From IMG/VR virus record IMGVR_UViG_3300033149_003707, positions 1 to 43,779 of that record: a stretch of 43,779 nt of DNA. One strand, written 5' to 3'. The stretch comes from a virus. A program made the position numbers and the translations under genes. Numbering within the stretch: the stretch's first letter is position 1; each line of letters starts with the position of its first letter. The notes under the pieces were generated by a model that saw only the letters and a program-made list of their open reading frames with translations, had not been told where the DNA came from and searched no databases. Shown here in pieces: positions 22,803 through 30,374 of this stretch.

Positions 22803-23072
22803 ATGGGACTTGAAACAATCGTTGCATTAGTCGTTGCTCTGACTCAGACAATTAAGAGTTGGCTTAAGAACTGGCTTAACATCCCGGATGAAAACTGGCG
22901 TGGCTGGTATTCAGTGCTGCTTTCGTTCTTTGTGTCAATCGGTGTTGCTGTCTATGCAGCTCTAAAATCAGGTTATAACATTAACTTCAATGTACTCTTA
23001 GTAGCAATAGCAGCCTGGGCTCTAGCCAACGGTGCTAAGAAAATCTTAAACTCAGTCAGAAAAAGAGAATAA
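22803..23072 (+). CDS. Holin candidate, two-helix membrane protein, 89 aa
   Basis: AAAGGAGGTAAATT precedes the ATG. Two hydrophobic segments, about 31-50 (WYSVLLSFFVSIGVAVYAAL) and about 58-75 (NVLLVAIAAWALANGA), are separated by a short turn, with a basic C terminus (KKILNSVRKRE). An N-terminal amphipathic helix carries Trp residues (SWLKNWLNIPDENWRGW). Size and topology fit a class II holin. The endolysin candidate lies 2.7 kb downstream, so the role is inferred from topology only. Confidence 0.55.
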   Translation: MGLETIVALVVALTQTIKSWLKNWLNIPDENWRGWYSVLLSFFVSIGVAVYAALKSGYNINFNVLLVAIAAWALANGAKKILNSVRKRE

Positions 23073-23121
23073 GCAACTAAGTAACGGATATAAGGGGAAG
23101 GGGAGGGTGAAAGGAATCAAA

Positions 23122-23298
23122 ATGTCTAAAAAATTATCTAAAAAAGAAATCAACGAATTTATTGAAATGTTAAGAAAGGCCGAATCGGTCACTGTAAATT
23201 ACAGCCCTCCAATTCCAGATATAGATGAATTTTATGATATTAAAAAAGATTGTTTAATTCATTGGCGGGCTTATGTAGAATTTAGTATAAGGAGTTAA
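23122..23298 (+). CDS. Small protein, unknown, 58 aa
   Basis: ATG 23122 with AAAGGA seven bases upstream is preferred to GTG 23107. The N terminus is a basic helix (SKKLSKKEINEFIEMLRKAE), then comes YSPPIPDIDEFYD. No domain recognised. Confidence 0.45.
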   Translation: MSKKLSKKEINEFIEMLRKAESVTVNYSPPIPDIDEFYDIKKDCLIHWRAYVEFSIRS

Positions 23299-23332
23299 AA
23301 AAAGAAAGAAAAATTAGATTAAAGGAGAAGAA

Positions 23333-23659
23333 ATGAGCAATCCAGCATGGAAAAAATATGAGAGAAGAATCGCTGCAGCACTTGGAGGCCGGAGAGTTAG
23401 AGCAGGAGAACTGGAACAAGAAGACGTAGAACACAGTCTTTTATCAATCGAAGTAAAATTACTAAAAAACCTACCTAAAGGATTGACTAATCCCTATAAA
23501 CAAGCTAAAAGAAATGCGCCGAAAGGCAAAATACCTATCGTAATAATGAAAGAGAAAAAAAGATTTGACGACAACGCCCTGGTTTTCCTGAGATTTAAAG
23601 ATTTTAAACGTCTTATGACCCCAATTATAGGAAAGAGCGGACAGGTTAAGGATGCCTGA
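23333..23659 (+). CDS. PD-(D/E)XK / Holliday-junction-resolvase-like nuclease, 108 aa
   Basis: The order AWKKYERRIAAALGGRRVRAG, then a D/E-rich segment (QEDVEHSLLSIEVKLLK, with EVK as the ExK part), then KIPIVIMKEKKRFDDN is typical of small PD-(D/E)XK nucleases such as archaeal-type Hjc/phage resolvases and VRR-NUC domains. The acidic residue ahead of EVK is in the expected place. AAAGGAGAAGAA precedes the ATG. Overlap with the primase-helicase gene supports a replication or resolution role. Confidence 0.62.
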   Translation: MSNPAWKKYERRIAAALGGRRVRAGELEQEDVEHSLLSIEVKLLKNLPKGLTNPYKQAKRNAPKGKIPIVIMKEKKRFDDNALVFLRFKDFKRLMTPIIGKSGQVKDA

Positions 23660-25346
23660 AAAAAATAATCAAACACTTAAAAATGCGTTATATTATTTAA
23701 ACCTTGGATGGAGCATAATACCCGTAAAGAACAAAAAACCTTTACTCTCAAGCTGGAAGGAATATCAAAAACGACGAGCAACCGAAAGTGAAATACGGAA
23801 ATGGTGGCGGAAATGGCCTAATGCCGACATTGCCGTTGTAACAGGTACTGTGTCCGGGATCATTGTGGTTGATGTTGACAATGCAGCCGGGGAGCATGCT
23901 ATAAAACCATATGTGGGGAAATCCGTCCTGACTGCAACTACGCCTAGAGGAGGCAAACATTATTATTTCAAACATCCAGGTACAATAGTGCCTAATGCGG
24001 TGCGATTTTTGCCCGGCGTCGATGCACGTGGAGACGGTGGATATGTAGTCATATATAACTGGGATAATGATAGGAGTGCCGAAATAGCTGCACCGCCCCC
24101 AGCACTTCTTGAACTTATTACGAAACGTACTACCACGCCAGTAAAATGGAATACTAATATACCAGAAGGTGAACGTGATATAAGTCTAACAAAATTAGTG
24201 GGACGGCTTTTCCATACCGGCATGTCAATCAACGAAGTAATTGTTCTGGCCAACGCTATAAACACCGCATATTGTAAACCCCCACTTGAAACAAAACAAG
24301 TTCGAAAAATTGTATATTCCATAGCTAAAAGAGAAATCAGGAAATCTACAGATGAACAGAAAAAAGAATTTAAAACCCTTACAACCACAGAAATGCTAAG
24401 ACGTTACGGAGAAGACGAAACACAATGGATTATAGACGGTTGGTTACCCGAAGCCTCATGTGGACTAATCGTTGCACCTCCAGGCTCATATAAAACATGG
24501 GTATTGGAAGCACTGGCCTTTGCTATCGCAACAGGTTATCCATTTCTTGGACAATATCCGATAATGAAGCACGGACCCATTCTTTTCATTCAACAGGAAG
24601 ATCCATTCTCAATGATAATGAAACGGATTGCCTGTATGTTCAAACAACAAATGCCGACGGAAAAAGAAATAAACGGAGATATGGAATATGTATTAGACTG
24701 TAGCTTCATACATGAACTTGATACAATGCCCATCCACTGGCACGTAGACCGTGAACTTAATTTAGAAGATAAAAACTGTATGACTAGATTCGAAACTAAA
24801 ATTGCAGAACTGAAACCTATTCTTACAATAATCGATCCCCTTTACTCTGGGGTTTCAGCTAAAGACTATATGGCTCTTGGAGCACAAGCTATGCTTTTTC
24901 TTAAAAAACTACGTGATAAATATAATACCGGCTTTGCTATCGCTCACCATACAACAGTGGCCGGCAGTAGGACCGAGGATAGGGCATCTATATGGGGAAG
25001 CCAATTCTTGAACGCATGGACGGAATGGGGATGGCAAATAAGAGAAACCGACGACAAAAATACCGTAAGAGTAATGAGACACTTTAAGAGCAGCGAAAAC
25101 CCCAAACGTCTACATGTAAAATTTACAATTACAAATTTCAGTTTCAATGTAGAAATAAACGATGTCCTGGTATCCGTACCTGAACGTATAAAAGAGATAA
25201 TGCTTAATGGAGAACGCTTTCGCAGCGTGAGAGAGATTGCAGAAGTAATAGGATGCAGTAAATCCATGGCTGCGAAAACAATTACAAAAATGGGTATAGA
25301 GAAAGATCAAGAAGGATATTACAAACTATTGGACAGGGAACAATGA
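23652..25346 (+). CDS. Primase-polymerase / RepA-like helicase fusion, 564 aa
   Basis: N-terminal Prim-Pol (AEP) domain, about residues 8-175: NLGWSIIPVKNKKPL, catalytic VVDVDN (about 73-78), RGGKHYYF with its His (about 99-106) and GVDARGDGGYVV. The C-terminal P-loop ATPase, about 240-490, has APPGSYKT (about 275-282) as Walker A and LTIIDPLYSG (about 391-400) as Walker B, followed by the AIAHHT strand of RSF1010 RepA-type hexameric helicases. Residues about 520-560 form a helix-turn-helix (VREIAEVIGCSKSMAAKTI). One protein thus primes and unwinds. The iteron region begins four bases after its stop. Confidence 0.87.
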   Translation: MPEKNNQTLKNALYYLNLGWSIIPVKNKKPLLSSWKEYQKRRATESEIRKWWRKWPNADIAVVTGTVSGIIVVDVDNAAGEHAIKPYVGKSVLTATTPRGGKHYYFKHPGTIVPNAVRFLPGVDARGDGGYVVIYNWDNDRSAEIAAPPPALLELITKRTTTPVKWNTNIPEGERDISLTKLVGRLFHTGMSINEVIVLANAINTAYCKPPLETKQVRKIVYSIAKREIRKSTDEQKKEFKTLTTTEMLRRYGEDETQWIIDGWLPEASCGLIVAPPGSYKTWVLEALAFAIATGYPFLGQYPIMKHGPILFIQQEDPFSMIMKRIACMFKQQMPTEKEINGDMEYVLDCSFIHELDTMPIHWHVDRELNLEDKNCMTRFETKIAELKPILTIIDPLYSGVSAKDYMALGAQAMLFLKKLRDKYNTGFAIAHHTTVAGSRTEDRASIWGSQFLNAWTEWGWQIRETDDKNTVRVMRHFKSSENPKRLHVKFTITNFSFNVEINDVLVSVPERIKEIMLNGERFRSVREIAEVIGCSKSMAAKTITKMGIEKDQEGYYKLLDREQ

Positions 25347-25349
25347 GGG

Positions 25350-25641
25350 GGTGGACAAATGGTGGACGAATGGTGGACGAAATATATCCGGAGAATATAT
25401 CTTCTAAATACTATCGAGACCCCTCAGGGCATATGGTGAACGGAAGGGTGGACGAAGGGTGGACGGTGGTGGACGCTGCAGGGTTCTTCCCCCCCTAAAA
25501 AGCAATTATGGAGTGGTGGACGAGTAATGGACAAGTGCCATTATTTAAATACCCCCCTGCACTATATGCAGGGGGTATTAAATGGTCGTCCGTCCACTCT
25601 CCCCTTATTTTGGGGGTGGACAGTGGACGCTGATGGTGAAC
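25350..25641 (+). repeat. Iteron array (GGTGGAC repeats), candidate replication origin
   Basis: Three tandem 11-bp units with core GGTGGAC begin at 25350, 25361 and 25372. Further cores lie at 25447, 25458, 25468, 25515 and 25615, with variants at 25435 and 25635 (GGTGAAC), 25526 (AATGGAC) and 25622 (AGTGGAC), and an inverted copy near 25592-25597. Spacing in clusters is 10-12 bp, one helical turn. The stretch 25347-25739 holds no gene and follows the primase-helicase gene directly, the classic place for an iteron origin. The same sites could also serve a repressor. Confidence 0.72.
25544..25582 (+). other. Large imperfect inverted repeat within the iteron region
   Basis: The left arm 25544-25561 (TTTAAATACCCCCCTGCA) pairs with the right arm 25567-25582 around the loop CTATA, with single-base bulges for the extra A and extra C. 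It lacks a U run, so it is more likely an origin hairpin or cruciform than a simple intrinsic terminator, though it could end the leftward-lying operon. Confidence 0.6.
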
Positions 25642-25702
25642 AAATATCCTCTGAAAATAATACAGATAAGTAATTTCTATAAAATTTCATAAGGTAATAA
25701 AC

Positions 25703-25732
25703 TTGACAAATTTCCCATTACTGTGTTTTAAT
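25703..25732 (+). promoter_or_regulatory. Sigma-70 promoter of lysis/late genes
   Basis: TTGACA 25703-25708, an 18-bp spacer, then TTTAAT 25727-25732. It is again preceded by AC (ACTTGACA) as at 7645 and 13586. The predicted start (about 25739) is next to the ATG at 25740, so the transcript would be essentially leaderless. Confidence 0.7.
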
Positions 25733-25739
25733 AAAATTA

Positions 25740-26204
25740 ATGAGCAACATTTTGAAGGCCGAATTTCTACGAAAGGAGGCCATTAGTTATATTAAGCAAT
25801 GGGTGGGCACGCCTTATCTTTGGGGAGGCGACGATTTTTCGGGCTTTGACTGTAACGGTCTTGTCCATGAATTCCTTCAATCAGTAGGTCTTGAAAAAGA
25901 CGGTTATGATTGTACGGCACACCAGATTTATCTAAATTTTAAAGAGGGTAGAGACACAAAGGAAGTTGCCTATGCCGGTTGTCTTGTTTTTTGGTTTAAG
26001 CCTTCTGGGAAGGTCAATCATGTTGCAATACTTATTAATAATTCTCAAATAATAGAAGCTGCGGGCGGGGGATCGGAAACAAGAACTGTTAAGGATGCTG
26101 TTAGACATAATGCTTATGTAAGGATAAGACGCCTTAATTGTCGAGGCACAAATTTTAAGATTATTGATCCGTTTAAAAATTGGGACCCTGATAAAAGTTT
26201 ATAG
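25740..26204 (+). CDS. NlpC/P60 peptidoglycan hydrolase (endolysin), 154 aa
   Basis: Cys peptidase of the NlpC/P60 family: WVGTPYLWGG, then FDCNG with nucleophile Cys38, VNHVAILI with His94 and IIEAAGG as the third-residue region. It would cut the peptide stems of peptidoglycan for lysis or for tail entry. There is no signal peptide and no separate binding domain. No ribosome-binding site precedes the ATG. An AAAGGAGG at about 25775 lies inside the gene without a usable start after it. The ATG sits at the predicted transcription start, suggesting leaderless translation. Confidence 0.85.
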   Translation: MSNILKAEFLRKEAISYIKQWVGTPYLWGGDDFSGFDCNGLVHEFLQSVGLEKDGYDCTAHQIYLNFKEGRDTKEVAYAGCLVFWFKPSGKVNHVAILINNSQIIEAAGGGSETRTVKDAVRHNAYVRIRRLNCRGTNFKIIDPFKNWDPDKSL

Positions 26205-26216
26205 GAGGAGGTGATT

Positions 26217-26345
26217 GTGGCGAGGATTAATATTTTAGGAATTCTTAGGAAGGCATCTATTATCATACCGTTAATAGAGAGGATAATTAAGGTACTGAAG
26301 GGGAAAAAGATAGAGAAAAATAAAAAAAGGATGAAAGATGTCTGA
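26217..26345 (+). CDS. Small amphipathic basic protein, 42 aa
   Basis: AGGAGGAGG with a GTG start six bases later. The product (VARINILGILRKASIIIPLIERIIKVLKGKK...) is one amphipathic, basic helix, then a Lys-rich tail, as in some holin-like or membrane-active small proteins. It overlaps the next gene by eight bases and lies between the endolysin and a membrane protein. Confidence 0.5.
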   Translation: MARINILGILRKASIIIPLIERIIKVLKGKKIEKNKKRMKDV

Positions 26346-26607
26346 GGCTTTGTGGATTGTTATAATAGTTAATTTTCTGGGGATGTTAACGGTATGGGGA
26401 AAGGCATACTTCGATTATAAAGCAAGAAAGACTATAGTGAAAAAGAATGAGATAAATGGTAAACGGAACAAATTAAATAATCCAGGACCTGGAAAGGCTC
26501 AAATTTGTATAGATAATGGGAAAACATTGGTAAGACTCGAAACGGATATAGAGAATATGAAAGGAGACATTCAAGAAATTAGGAGGAAACTAAATCATAT
26601 AAAATGA
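26338..26607 (+). CDS. Membrane protein with coiled coil, holin-accessory-like, 89 aa
   Basis: Residues about 4-24 are a transmembrane helix (ALWIVIIVNFLGMLTVWGKAY). A basic polar linker and a C-terminal coiled coil (LETDIENMKGDIQEIRRKLNHI) follow. This resembles XhlA-type or antiholin-like proteins of Gram-positive phages in layout. It follows the endolysin gene and precedes the terminase genes. AAAAAGG lies upstream. Confidence 0.55.
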   Translation: MSEALWIVIIVNFLGMLTVWGKAYFDYKARKTIVKKNEINGKRNKLNNPGPGKAQICIDNGKTLVRLETDIENMKGDIQEIRRKLNHIK

Positions 26608-26617
26608 GGGGGAAGGA

Positions 26618-27139
26618 ATGAGTTTAAGTCCGAAGCAGAAAAGGTTTTGTGCCGAATATTTAAAAGATTTAAATGCTACACAGGCAACTATAAGAGCTGG
26701 GTACAGTAAAAATGTAAAATCGGCAAGGCTTACAGGTCATAGAATGTTAACGAATGATAAGGTTCAAAGAGAAATTCAAAGATTAATAAAGAAACGTGAG
26801 AAGAGGACAGAAATAACTCAGGATATGGTTCTTCAGGAGCTTGCGATCTTGGCTTTTTCGGATTTTAGACATTATGGGCAAATAAAAGAAGATGGGAGCT
26901 TGGAATTTTATCCTTTCAGGAAGATAAAAGGGCAAAGAACTCGGGCTATAGAGAGCATGAATGAATCTGTTAATAAAAATGGTCGGACAATGAGTTTAAA
27001 GCTTCACAGTAAAACGAAAGCACTTGAAATGTTAGCAAGACATTTAGGAATGTTCGTAGAACCAGGTGATAAACTTGCAGAAATAATATATGAGATTTCT
27101 GAGAAATTTATGCCGAAAACGGGCAATGCGAAAGAATGA
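26618..27139 (+). CDS. terS: Terminase small subunit (Terminase_2 type), 173 aa
   Basis: The opening LSPKQKRFCAEYLKDLNATQATIRAGYSK is the typical helix-turn-helix DNA-recognition start of Terminase_2 small subunits, followed by a helical oligomerisation region (REIQRLIKKREKRTEITQDMVLQEL). It recognises phage DNA and recruits the large subunit for packaging. Overlaps the large-subunit gene by four bases. GGGGGAAGGA site upstream. Confidence 0.9.
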   Translation: MSLSPKQKRFCAEYLKDLNATQATIRAGYSKNVKSARLTGHRMLTNDKVQREIQRLIKKREKRTEITQDMVLQELAILAFSDFRHYGQIKEDGSLEFYPFRKIKGQRTRAIESMNESVNKNGRTMSLKLHSKTKALEMLARHLGMFVEPGDKLAEIIYEISEKFMPKTGNAKE

Positions 27140-28419
27140 AGATATTTTTATTAATATTGGCTATGATACTTAATCTTAATCAATATCTGAACCCAAACCA
27201 TTCATCATTATTTCAGTCCACTAATCCAGAGCTTATTGTTTATGGTGGGGCGAATGCGGGCAAAACTTATTCGATCGCTGATAAATTATTATGTCAAACT
27301 ATTTGGCAGAAAGACAGGCCGCTCAAGGCTCTGGTTATTAGAAAGACATTTCCTGCCCTCCGGGTATCGGTTTTAGAAATCCTGGAGAAGAGGGCAAATC
27401 TTTTTAAAATGCCGTTCAACCTTAATAAAGCCGATTGGATTGCCAGATGTTTGAATATGACATTTATTTTCCAAAGTCTTAATAATAAAGAAGATTATGA
27501 AAAGCTTAAATCACAGACGGATATTGATTTTGTCTGGATAAACGAAGCAGCACAATTAAGAGAACCTGATTATGAGGAATGTTTAAGAAGACTACGTGGA
27601 GGCAGGTCTGCATTTGAGCAGATAATTATTGATTTCAATCCGATAGGTAAAACCTCTTGGCTGTATCAACGGTTTTTTGAAAAAAATATCGGCAATGTTG
27701 AAAAATTGCGATATACAATATTAGACAACCACCCTGATTATCTAGCTTTAAAGAAGACACAGCGTGAACTTCAGAGGCTTAAAGCGACTAAAAACCACAA
27801 TCCGAATTATTATAATATTTATTTTCTAGGAAAATGGGGAGAGCTTGAAGGCATTATTTTTAATTGGGATGTTGTGGATAAACCGCCAAGCAATCCTGAT
27901 GAGATTTTCTATGGTGGCGACTTCGGTTACAGCGTAGATCCGGCGGCGTTGATAAGAATTTATAGGAAAGCCAATGAATTTTGGGTTGAGGAGGTAATCT
28001 ATCGAACCGGATTAACGAATATTGAACTTGGACACGAAATGGAGAAAAAGGGAGTAAAAAAAGGTAGGGAGAGTGATATTTCTTATTGGGACAGTGCAGA
28101 GCCAAAATCCATTCAAGAACTCTGTGACATGGGCTTTACTGCAAAACCTTCTAAGAAGGGTCCCGATTCTGTGATAGCGGGAATAGATTTTTTACAGAAT
28201 CAGAAAATTCATATTATAGATGGGAGTGAGAATATAATTAGAGAGCAGCGAAGTTATGTAAGACAGCAGGATAAAAATGGGAATTGGCTTCCCAAGCCCA
28301 TTGAATTTAATAACCACGCTATGTCTGCTATCCGATATGGTATTTTTACACATTGTAAAAGGCAAAGCGGTGCTTTTGCTATATCTGAAGTAGGAATGAG
28401 GGACATATGGCCAGCGTAA
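27136..28419 (+). CDS. terL: Terminase large subunit (Terminase_3 / PBSX type), 427 aa
   Basis: ATP-driven packaging motor and headful nuclease. Walker A is GGANAGKTYS (about 37-46) and Walker B FVWINEAAQL (about 132-141), with DFNPIG as the coupling motif. The RNase-H-type nuclease shows GGDFGYSVDPAAL (about 260-272) and SYWDSAEPKSI. The last motif reads NNHAMSAIRYG, with Ser397 where an Asp is usual (MDAIRY). Length fits the family (about 420-440). Overlaps the small-subunit gene and the portal gene. Confidence 0.92.
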   Translation: MKIFLLILAMILNLNQYLNPNHSSLFQSTNPELIVYGGANAGKTYSIADKLLCQTIWQKDRPLKALVIRKTFPALRVSVLEILEKRANLFKMPFNLNKADWIARCLNMTFIFQSLNNKEDYEKLKSQTDIDFVWINEAAQLREPDYEECLRRLRGGRSAFEQIIIDFNPIGKTSWLYQRFFEKNIGNVEKLRYTILDNHPDYLALKKTQRELQRLKATKNHNPNYYNIYFLGKWGELEGIIFNWDVVDKPPSNPDEIFYGGDFGYSVDPAALIRIYRKANEFWVEEVIYRTGLTNIELGHEMEKKGVKKGRESDISYWDSAEPKSIQELCDMGFTAKPSKKGPDSVIAGIDFLQNQKIHIIDGSENIIREQRSYVRQQDKNGNWLPKPIEFNNHAMSAIRYGIFTHCKRQSGAFAISEVGMRDIWPA

Positions 28420-29825
28420 AGGATATATTGAAAAATTTGGTAAATGTCCAAATGATGAGGTATAAAGTTGCTTCACAGAAGGGACGACTTACCAAACTGG
28501 AGAATCGATTATCAAAACTTCAGCACCTTGTCAGAGATGATATTCTTACTTTGGTTGAAAAGAGCACTGCTTATAAGGGTAATAGATATACAAGCTACAG
28601 CTCTGCTATTCAGGAGATAGATAGAAAATATAGAGGAGTGGCTGATTGGGGGGTATTACAAACTGGAATAATAATTGATCTCCGGGCGGCTTTTATTATA
28701 GGTGAGGGAATTAATATTATTAAGAAAGAAAAAGATGCAGAGAGGGAGTTTGATTGGACACAACGTTTCCTAGAATATAATGATCTTGATGGGGAAGTTG
28801 CCCAAGAGTTTGCGAAAGAAGCAGAGATTGAGGGAAAGATAGCTTTGAAATTAGCTCTGGAAGAAGATGAAGAAGCCATAAAAGATGAAGATAGATATAT
28901 AGTATCAGTTCGGTTTATAAGCTGGCTTGATAAGCGTTATATAGTAGAAACTAATCCGCAAGATTATCTTGATTATTTAAAATTAAGCTGGAAACCAAAA
29001 AATAAAGATAAGGATGAGGTTTTAAATGTTAATCAATTTGTCTATAAGAAATTTGGAGGGAGAGTTTATAGTCCGAATGAAGCAAAGCCTAAAATAATGC
29101 CGTGTTTGACCCAAATAGAAAATTTAGATCGAGCTTTAAGAGATTGGAGAGAAATTAACCACATTTTCGGTGGTCCGATTCTATATGGAAAATGCGAGAC
29201 AGAACAAGAAGTCAACAAAATGCTAGATAGCTTTCAAGACAAGAACTTCAAGATTAAGAGAGTAACAGCCGGAACCGGAGACCTTAAATTTATAACCCTT
29301 GATACCAGCAATATTGAATCTATAGAGAAAGAGATTGTTACCAACGCAAAACTCATATCAGGAAACACGGGGATTCCTATTCATTTTCTCGGCTTTCCAG
29401 AACTCATGTCAAACAGGGCAACGGCTGAAAATCTTATGGAGATGATAATAGCCGCAACCACCAAGGAACGGGAAACGTGGATAGGAGCTTATGAGGAGAT
29501 AATTAAGAAGGCCATGAAGATGTATAACAATGCCTTATATCTTGGAATGAGCAAGGCTAAACAACTCAATCCAGATAAAATTAGAGTTAATATTCCGATT
29601 ATAACCAAAGATCATTATGAACGAATTGAGAAGATATTCTTACCGGCTTGTATAGCAGGCAAGATTTCAGACGAAGCGTTTCTTGAGCAGATTCCAGGGA
29701 TGGATGTTGATATGGAATTGGAGAGGAAGCAAAATAAAGAAAATAGTGAGTTTGAACGAATTAAACGAGAAAATGAAGATTTAAGGAAGGAGAAAGAATT
29801 CCCATTTATGGGGGAGGAGGGATAA
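28407..29825 (+). CDS. Portal protein, 472 aa
   Basis: The portal ring forms the DNA entry channel at one capsid vertex. Features: N-terminal helical region, YRGVADWGVLQTGIIIDLRAAFIIGEG (start of the portal core), a beta wing, and the helix-loop ISGNTGIPIHFLGFPELMSNRATAENLM (about 310-337), a hallmark of SPP1/A118-like portals where a conserved GIP-FLG-R-A motif precedes the long helix. A charged C-terminal helix ends the protein. It overlaps the terL end by 13 bases. Confidence 0.9.
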   Translation: MASVKDILKNLVNVQMMRYKVASQKGRLTKLENRLSKLQHLVRDDILTLVEKSTAYKGNRYTSYSSAIQEIDRKYRGVADWGVLQTGIIIDLRAAFIIGEGINIIKKEKDAEREFDWTQRFLEYNDLDGEVAQEFAKEAEIEGKIALKLALEEDEEAIKDEDRYIVSVRFISWLDKRYIVETNPQDYLDYLKLSWKPKNKDKDEVLNVNQFVYKKFGGRVYSPNEAKPKIMPCLTQIENLDRALRDWREINHIFGGPILYGKCETEQEVNKMLDSFQDKNFKIKRVTAGTGDLKFITLDTSNIESIEKEIVTNAKLISGNTGIPIHFLGFPELMSNRATAENLMEMIIAATTKERETWIGAYEEIIKKAMKMYNNALYLGMSKAKQLNPDKIRVNIPIITKDHYERIEKIFLPACIAGKISDEAFLEQIPGMDVDMELERKQNKENSEFERIKRENEDLRKEKEFPFMGEEG

Positions 29826-29826
29826 A

Positions 29827-30072
29827 ATGCCATACCCAAATGAACATGCTTGTCGCTTGCGTGATCCCGACGCCTTCCAGAAAGGCCGATTCCGCCGGAT
29901 ATCACGTAAAAGCGCAGGTAGAATTTATCATATTATCGTAGGCAGGCTTAAGGGTCAGAAGGCTATGACCGAGCAGGCCTATCGTTATCCAAAGGAATCC
30001 TGGACGGCTGCCCAAGCAAGAAAACATTGTAAGGAACATGGCGGCCGGTTTGAGGCAGCTAGGGGGGAATGA
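29827..30072 (+). CDS. Small head-region protein (PYPNEHACRLRDP family), 81 aa
   Basis: Begins MPYPNEHACRLRDPDAFQKGRFRRI and ends with WTAAQARKHCKEHGGRFEAA. I recognise this pair of motifs from a family encoded next to portal/protease genes in many phages, where it sometimes occurs fused to the protease-scaffold protein. Here it is a separate gene. Its function is unknown; a role in capsid assembly is likely by context. Confidence 0.72.
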   Translation: MPYPNEHACRLRDPDAFQKGRFRRISRKSAGRIYHIIVGRLKGQKAMTEQAYRYPKESWTAAQARKHCKEHGGRFEAARGE

Positions 30073-30374
30073 TGATAACTACAAAAATAGTAGAGCCTAA
30101 AACTGACAAAAAGCCTAAGGTATCGCCATTGATAGCAACTAATATTAACAAAGAAGTAAAAAATAAAGAGTTTTATGTTGAAGTGGATGTAAATCCTAAA
30201 AATGTTAAAGCTCCCGACCCATATAGGAAACCAGATAAAGTAATAACAACAGAGATGATAGGTGACCCCACCGATGTATCTGAACGGCTAAAGCGAGCTG
30301 AAGTTGCGGAACAGAAGAAGAGGGCTGAAAAGAAATTACGGACTGCAAGGGCAAGGAGGAATAAGAAAAAATGA
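30069..30374 (+). CDS. Basic low-complexity protein, unknown, 101 aa
   Basis: Lys-, Pro- and Thr-rich, predicted largely disordered, with a basic helical C terminus (RAEVAEQKKRAEKKLRTARARRNKKK) suited to nucleic-acid or scaffold contact. ATGA overlap on both sides with its neighbours shows operon coupling. Probably a head-assembly accessory. Confidence 0.5.
   Translation: MMITTKIVEPKTDKKPKVSPLIATNINKEVKNKEFYVEVDVNPKNVKAPDPYRKPDKVITTEMIGDPTDVSERLKRAEVAEQKKRAEKKLRTARARRNKKK

Noticed and set aside
25350-25641. GGTGGAC repeats as a CRISPR array
   Set aside because: Units are 11 bp with no unique 30-bp spacers and with variable spacing; they fit iterons or operator sites.
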